Shown here one piece after another: positions 60,608 through 64,000 of a DNA stretch of 64,000 bases; position 1 is the first letter of the stretch; the number at the start of each line of letters is the position of its first letter. The position numbers and the translations under genes were made by a program. The notes under the pieces were generated by a model. The model worked only from the letters and a program-made list of their open reading frames with translations. It did no database searches and was not told the origin of the DNA. The DNA is taken from positions 1-64,000 of the forward strand of contig CAYLYS010000005.1 of assembly GCA_964388175.1 (NCBI GenBank). Direction: 5' to 3'. Source of the DNA: JAITWN01 sp964388175. Lineage in GTDB: Bacteria; Pseudomonadota; Gammaproteobacteria; SZUA-140.

Positions 60608-61632
60608 GGCGCTTCGATTGCCTGCACGGCAGCGTCATGACGCGCGCGGATCTCCTGCGCCAGCTGGTAGACCGCCATGGCGTAGAGCGAGCTGCGATTG
60701 TAGCGCGTGATGACGTAGAAATTGTTGAGGGCAACCCAGTATTCCTGCCCGTCGCTGCCTTCCAGCTCGACCAGGCTGGCGAGCGCATCCGGCGGCAGCG
60801 TATCGGTGAGGCTGACGCCGAAGCCGGCGAAGTCGCGCACCGCTGTGTGCGGCTTGATGTTGCGTTCGAGCAGCGTGCGGTAGCCTTCGCCCGCTACCGA
60901 GGCGGCGCCGACCACGGGTTCGCCGGCCGCCCAGCCGTGGACTTTGAAATAGTTGGCGACGCTGCCGATGACGTCGGCGATGCTGCCGAACAGATCGCGT
61001 TGCCCGTCGCCGTCGAAATCGATGGCGTAATGGCGGTAGCTGCTGGGGATGAACTGGGGTTTGCCCATGGCGCCGGCGTAGGAGCCGGTGAGCGCCAGCG
61101 GATCGAAATGTTCTTCGCGCGCCAGAATCAGATACTGCTCCAGCTCGCCGCGGAAAAAGGTGCCGCGCGGCGGATAGTCGAAGGCGAGGGTGGCGAGCGA
61201 GTCGAGCACGCGGTGACGGCCGGTATTGCGGCCGTAAAGGGTTTCCACGCCGATGATGGCGGTGATGAACTCGGGCGGCACACCGAAACGGTCCTCGGCG
61301 CGCTGCAGGATCTCGCTGTGTTCGCGCCAGAACTCCACGCCGCCGTCGATGCGCCGATCGGTGATGAAGATCGGGCGGTAGGCATGCCACGGCCGGCGTT
61401 CGGCCGGGCGCGTCATGGCGTCGATGATGTCCTGGCGGAACGCCGCCTGGCTGAACAGCCGGGTCAGCTCGTCGCTGGAGAAATCATGCCGGGCGGACAT
61501 GTCGTCGATGAAGGTGCGGACCTCGGCACGTTCTTCGTAGTGTGCGGTGGCGGCACAGGCCGTCGCCGCGCAGGCGATGAGCGTGCTGGCGGCGATCCTG
61601 GCGAGATGGTATCCGACTCTGGCCCTATCCAT
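60604..61632 (-). CDS. mltB: Lytic murein transglycosylase B
   Basis: Glycan-cleaving enzyme of 342 residues with an N-terminal signal segment (ASTLIACAATACAAT) in which ATAC may be a lipobox. The catalytic glutamate is in IIGVETLYGRNTG. Other typical parts are LATLAFDYPPRGTFFRGELEQYL, SYAGAMGKPQFIPSSYR, DFDGDGQRDLFGSIADVIGSVANYF and the C-terminal YNRSSLYAMAVYQLA. Starts 3 bp after the rodA stop and overlaps rlpA, in the mrdA-rodA-mltB-rlpA-dacC order. Confidence 0.96.
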   Translation of the reverse strand: MDRARVGYHLARIAASTLIACAATACAATAHYEERAEVRTFIDDMSARHDFSSDELTRLFSQAAFRQDIIDAMTRPAERRPWHAYRPIFITDRRIDGGVEFWREHSEILQRAEDRFGVPPEFITAIIGVETLYGRNTGRHRVLDSLATLAFDYPPRGTFFRGELEQYLILAREEHFDPLALTGSYAGAMGKPQFIPSSYRHYAIDFDGDGQRDLFGSIADVIGSVANYFKVHGWAAGEPVVGAASVAGEGYRTLLERNIKPHTAVRDFAGFGVSLTDTLPPDALASLVELEGSDGQEYWVALNNFYVITRYNRSSLYAMAVYQLAQEIRARHDAAVQAIEAP

Positions 61633-61635
61633 TGT

Positions 61636-62772
61636 TCAAGATGGCAGTAGTTTGCGGTGAGTGTGGATCGACATGACGATGCCGAAGCCTGCCATGACCG
61701 TGACCATGGCGCTGCCGCCGTAGCTGACCAGCGGCAGCGGCTGTCCGACGACGGGCAACAGGCCGGTCACCATGCCGATGTTGACGAAAGTATATACGAA
61801 AAAAGTCAGAATCAGGCTGCCGGCGACGAGGCGGGTGAAGGTGTCGTGCGCCTGCGTGGCGATGTAGAGTCCGCGCACGACGATGAATAGATAGAGACTC
61901 ATCAGGATGATGGTGCCGATGAGGCCGAATTCTTCGCTGAATACGGCGAAGATGAAGTCGGTGCTGCGTTCGGGCAGGAACTCGAGCTGTGATTGTGTGC
62001 CGTTGAGCCAGCCTTTGCCGTACAGTCCGCCGGAGCCGATGGCGATCTTCGACTGGATGATGTGATAGCCGCTGCCGAGCGGATTGCGTTCGGGGTCGAG
62101 GAAGGTGAGCACCCGCGTGCGCTGATAATCGTGCATGTTGTACCACACCAGCGGTGCGCAGGCCGCCGCGGTGATGGCGGCGGCGAAAAAATAGCGCCAG
62201 CGCATGCCGGCCAGCAGCAGGACGAAGACGCCTGATCCGGCGATCAGCAGCGAGGTGCCGAGATCGGGCTGGCGCGCGATCATCATCACCGGCACGGCAA
62301 TCATGGCCAGGGCTACGGCCAGTTGCCGGCGGGCGGGCGGCAGTGCCCGTTCCGACAGATACCAGGCCACCATCACCGGCACGGCGATTTTCATCAGTTC
62401 CGAGGGCTGGAAGGTGACGAAACCGAGATCCAGCCAGCGCTGGGCGCCCTTGCCGGTTTCACCGAACAACAGCACCGCGGCGAGCAGCAGGAGTCCGCCG
62501 GCATAGGTCCAGGGCGCCCAGTATTCGATATGGTGTGGCGGCACCTGCGCCAGGATGAACATCACCGTGAAGGCGATGCCGAGCCTGATGCCCTGGCGCA
62601 GCACCAGATCGGTGTCCTGTCCGCTGGCGCTGTACAGCGTGACCAGGCCGAGCAGCGACAGCAGCACGAGGGCGATCAGCAAGGGGATATCCATGTGCAG
62701 GCCGCGCACGAACAGGCGCGAGCGGCGCCGGTCTCCCCAGCGTGCGGTGCGGCGTGAAAGCGATGGGATCAT
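61636..62772 (-). CDS. rodA: Rod shape-determining peptidoglycan polymerase RodA
   Basis: SEDS-family glycosyltransferase of 378 residues that polymerises lipid II with PBP2 in the elongasome. About ten membrane segments are visible. WLDLGFVTFQPSELMKIAVPVMVAWYLS, RQPDLGTSLLI, FLPERSTDFIFAVFSEEFGLIGT, and GLLPVVGQPLPLVSYGGSAMV are family motifs; the Asp in the FLPERSTDFIFA loop region is near the catalytic centre. The start overlaps the mrdA stop by 4 bp. An alternative ATG at 62694 begins directly at the first membrane helix. Confidence 0.97.
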   Translation of the reverse strand: MIPSLSRRTARWGDRRRSRLFVRGLHMDIPLLIALVLLSLLGLVTLYSASGQDTDLVLRQGIRLGIAFTVMFILAQVPPHHIEYWAPWTYAGGLLLLAAVLLFGETGKGAQRWLDLGFVTFQPSELMKIAVPVMVAWYLSERALPPARRQLAVALAMIAVPVMMIARQPDLGTSLLIAGSGVFVLLLAGMRWRYFFAAAITAAACAPLVWYNMHDYQRTRVLTFLDPERNPLGSGYHIIQSKIAIGSGGLYGKGWLNGTQSQLEFLPERSTDFIFAVFSEEFGLIGTIILMSLYLFIVVRGLYIATQAHDTFTRLVAGSLILTFFVYTFVNIGMVTGLLPVVGQPLPLVSYGGSAMVTVMAGFGIVMSIHTHRKLLPS

Positions 62773-64000
62773 GAGCTGGGTCCGCCGAGATAATGATCGA
62801 TGATCCGGCGCGCCAGCGGCGCGGCGGTGCCGGAGCCGCTGCGGCCGTTTTCCACGATGACGGCTATGGCGATCCGCGGATCGTCGATCGGCGAGAAGGC
62901 GACGAACAGGGCATGGTCGCGCAGGCGCTCGGCGACGTCTTTTTCCACATAGCGTTCATCCTGGCGGATGCCGAAAACCTGCGCCGTGCCGGTCTTGCCG
63001 GCGATCGGATGGAGCGCGTTGCGACCGGCGGCCTGCGCCGTTCCGCGCGGGCTGTGCATGACCTTGCGCATCGCTTCGATGACGTCATCCCAGTCCTGCG
63101 CGTTCCTGATCTCGATTTCTCCATCCCGTATCGGCAGCAATGCCTGGCGCAGGCCGCTGGCCGGGATCTCGACCGCCTGCACCAGGCGCGGCGCGTGCGA
63201 GACGCCTCGTGCGGCCAATACCGCGGTGGCGTGCGCCAGTTGCAGCGGCGTGGCCAGCATATAGCCCTGGCCGATACCGGCGATGACCGTTTCGCCGCGG
63301 TACCAGGGCTGATTGTGCTGCTGCCGTTTCCATGCTCGTGACGGCAGCAGGCCCGGCCGCTCGTTGGGCAGATCGATGCCCGTGATGCGGCCGAGCCCGA
63401 ACAGGTCGAGATAGTCGTGGATGCGGTCGATGCCGAGCGTGAGCGCCAGATCGTAAAAGAAAACGTCGCATGATTCGACGATCGCGCTTTCCAGATTCAT
63501 CGTGCCGTGGCCGCTTGGCTTCCAGTCGCGGTAGCGATGGCTGTCGCCCTCGAGGCTGAACCAACCCGGACAGAAGGATGAGGTGTTGATCTTGATGCGA
63601 TCGCTCTCCAGGCCGGCGAGCCCGATGAGCGGCTTGATGGTGGATCCCGGCGGGTACTGGCCGCGCAGTGCGCGGTTGAACAGCGGATTGTCGGGAGAAT
63701 TCCGCAGCGCATCGTACGACGACTGGTCGATGCCGGTCACGAAAAGGTTGGGATCGTATCCCGGCGTGCTGGCGAAGGCCAGCACGTCGCCGTTGCGCGG
63801 GTCGATGGCGACGACGGCGCCGCGCTGCGCGCCGAGCGCGTCTTCCGCCACCTGCTGCAGGCGGGTGTCGAGCGTGAGATAGACGCTCTGTCCGGGTGTG
63901 GCGGGCGTTTGCGACAGCTCGCGCAGCGAGCGGCCGACGGCGTTGATCTCCACCTGTTTGAATCCGACCTGGCCGTGCAGCAGCTCTTCGTAGTGGCGCT
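62769..64000 (-). CDS. mrdA: Penicillin-binding protein 2, C-terminal part
   Basis: Peptidoglycan transpeptidase of the elongasome, cut by the right edge; about 410 residues including the catalytic domain are present. The reading frame continues to 64000 (RHYEELLHGQVGFKQVEIN, end of the pedestal domain). Active-site motifs are SxxK in PPGSTIKPLIG, SxD in VESCDVFFYDLAL and KTG in IAGKTGTAQVFG. The penultimate region DHALFVAFSPIDDPRIAIAVIVENG is typical. Its stop overlaps the rodA start. The N-terminal membrane anchor and start codon lie outside the window. Confidence 0.95.
   Translation of the reverse strand, partial: RHYEELLHGQVGFKQVEINAVGRSLRELSQTPATPGQSVYLTLDTRLQQVAEDALGAQRGAVVAIDPRNGDVLAFASTPGYDPNLFVTGIDQSSYDALRNSPDNPLFNRALRGQYPPGSTIKPLIGLAGLESDRIKINTSSFCPGWFSLEGDSHRYRDWKPSGHGTMNLESAIVESCDVFFYDLALTLGIDRIHDYLDLFGLGRITGIDLPNERPGLLPSRAWKRQQHNQPWYRGETVIAGIGQGYMLATPLQLAHATAVLAARGVSHAPRLVQAVEIPASGLRQALLPIRDGEIEIRNAQDWDDVIEAMRKVMHSPRGTAQAAGRNALHPIAGKTGTAQVFGIRQDERYVEKDVAERLRDHALFVAFSPIDDPRIAIAVIVENGRSGSGTAAPLARRIIDHYLGGPSS

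Overview
The window is a GC-rich (clearly above 55% by eye) bacterial chromosome segment, densely packed with genes on both strands. No rRNA, tRNA, insertion sequence, prophage or CRISPR array was seen. Gene content and order point to a gammaproteobacterium: lptD-surA-pdxA-rsmA, mrdA-rodA-mltB-rlpA-dacC-dat-ybeD-lipB-lipA, glyQ-glyS, glnA with ntrBC, tsaD/plsY/folB, and a RlpA lipoprotein. A TusA-like sulfur carrier paired with a PP-loop thiolation enzyme, an N-terminal rhodanese fused to an E1-like adenylyltransferase, a molybdopterin operon and a NikR-linked nickel importer suggest a sulfur- and metal-handling, perhaps lithotrophic lineage. That lineage placement is inference. A run of ten Ns (56766-56775) shows this is a scaffolded draft assembly.

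Layout. 1-3800: nitrogen regulation on the minus strand (ntrC fragment, ntrB, a DUF4124 envelope protein, glnA). Sigma-54-like promoters and NtrC-type dyads precede both glnA and ntrB. 3803-5765: TusA-like protein, PP-loop ATPase and a conserved unknown. 5910-10202: glyQ, glyS, a GmhB-like HAD protein that has lost catalytic residues, and an acyltransferase. 10206-15780: rsmA, pdxA, surA, lptD. 16048-17001: HDOD protein. 17066-23250: molybdenum cofactor region with two E1-like enzymes, a kelch protein, a long structured leader and moaA-moaC-moaD-moaE.

23680-33699: metal region. An outer-membrane protein, a DUF3347-like protein and NikK-L-M-Q-O form a nickel importer block (plus strand). A convergent copA-csoR-copZ operon follows, then divergent nikR and a histidine phosphatase. 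33944-42576: a poorly characterised envelope block with a secreted protein, an O-methyltransferase-like enzyme, a LolA-like protein, a ribbon-helix-helix/zinc-ribbon regulator sitting behind a perfect palindrome, a DUF1302-type outer-membrane protein, another beta-barrel and a TPR/beta-barrel protein. 42829-45180: an ABC-2 exporter whose ATPase carries five unusual WxGNxWVDxxG repeats.

45481-51611: tsaD, plsY, folB, folK, a pteridine-reductase-like SDR, a MidA-type methyltransferase and gdhA. 51670-55531: flavin/redox stress cluster (FMN reductase, LysR regulator, azoR, pirin, DUF427). 55610-64000: lipoate synthesis (lipA, lipB, ybeD), D-amino acid aminotransferase, and the cell-elongation/peptidoglycan genes dacC, rlpA, mltB, rodA, mrdA, all on the minus strand with short overlaps typical of translational coupling.

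The least explained parts are the 33944-42576 envelope block, the repeat-bearing ABC ATPase, the degenerate GmhB-like protein and the outer-membrane/DUF3347 pair leading the nickel operon. No known defence or mobile system was found.
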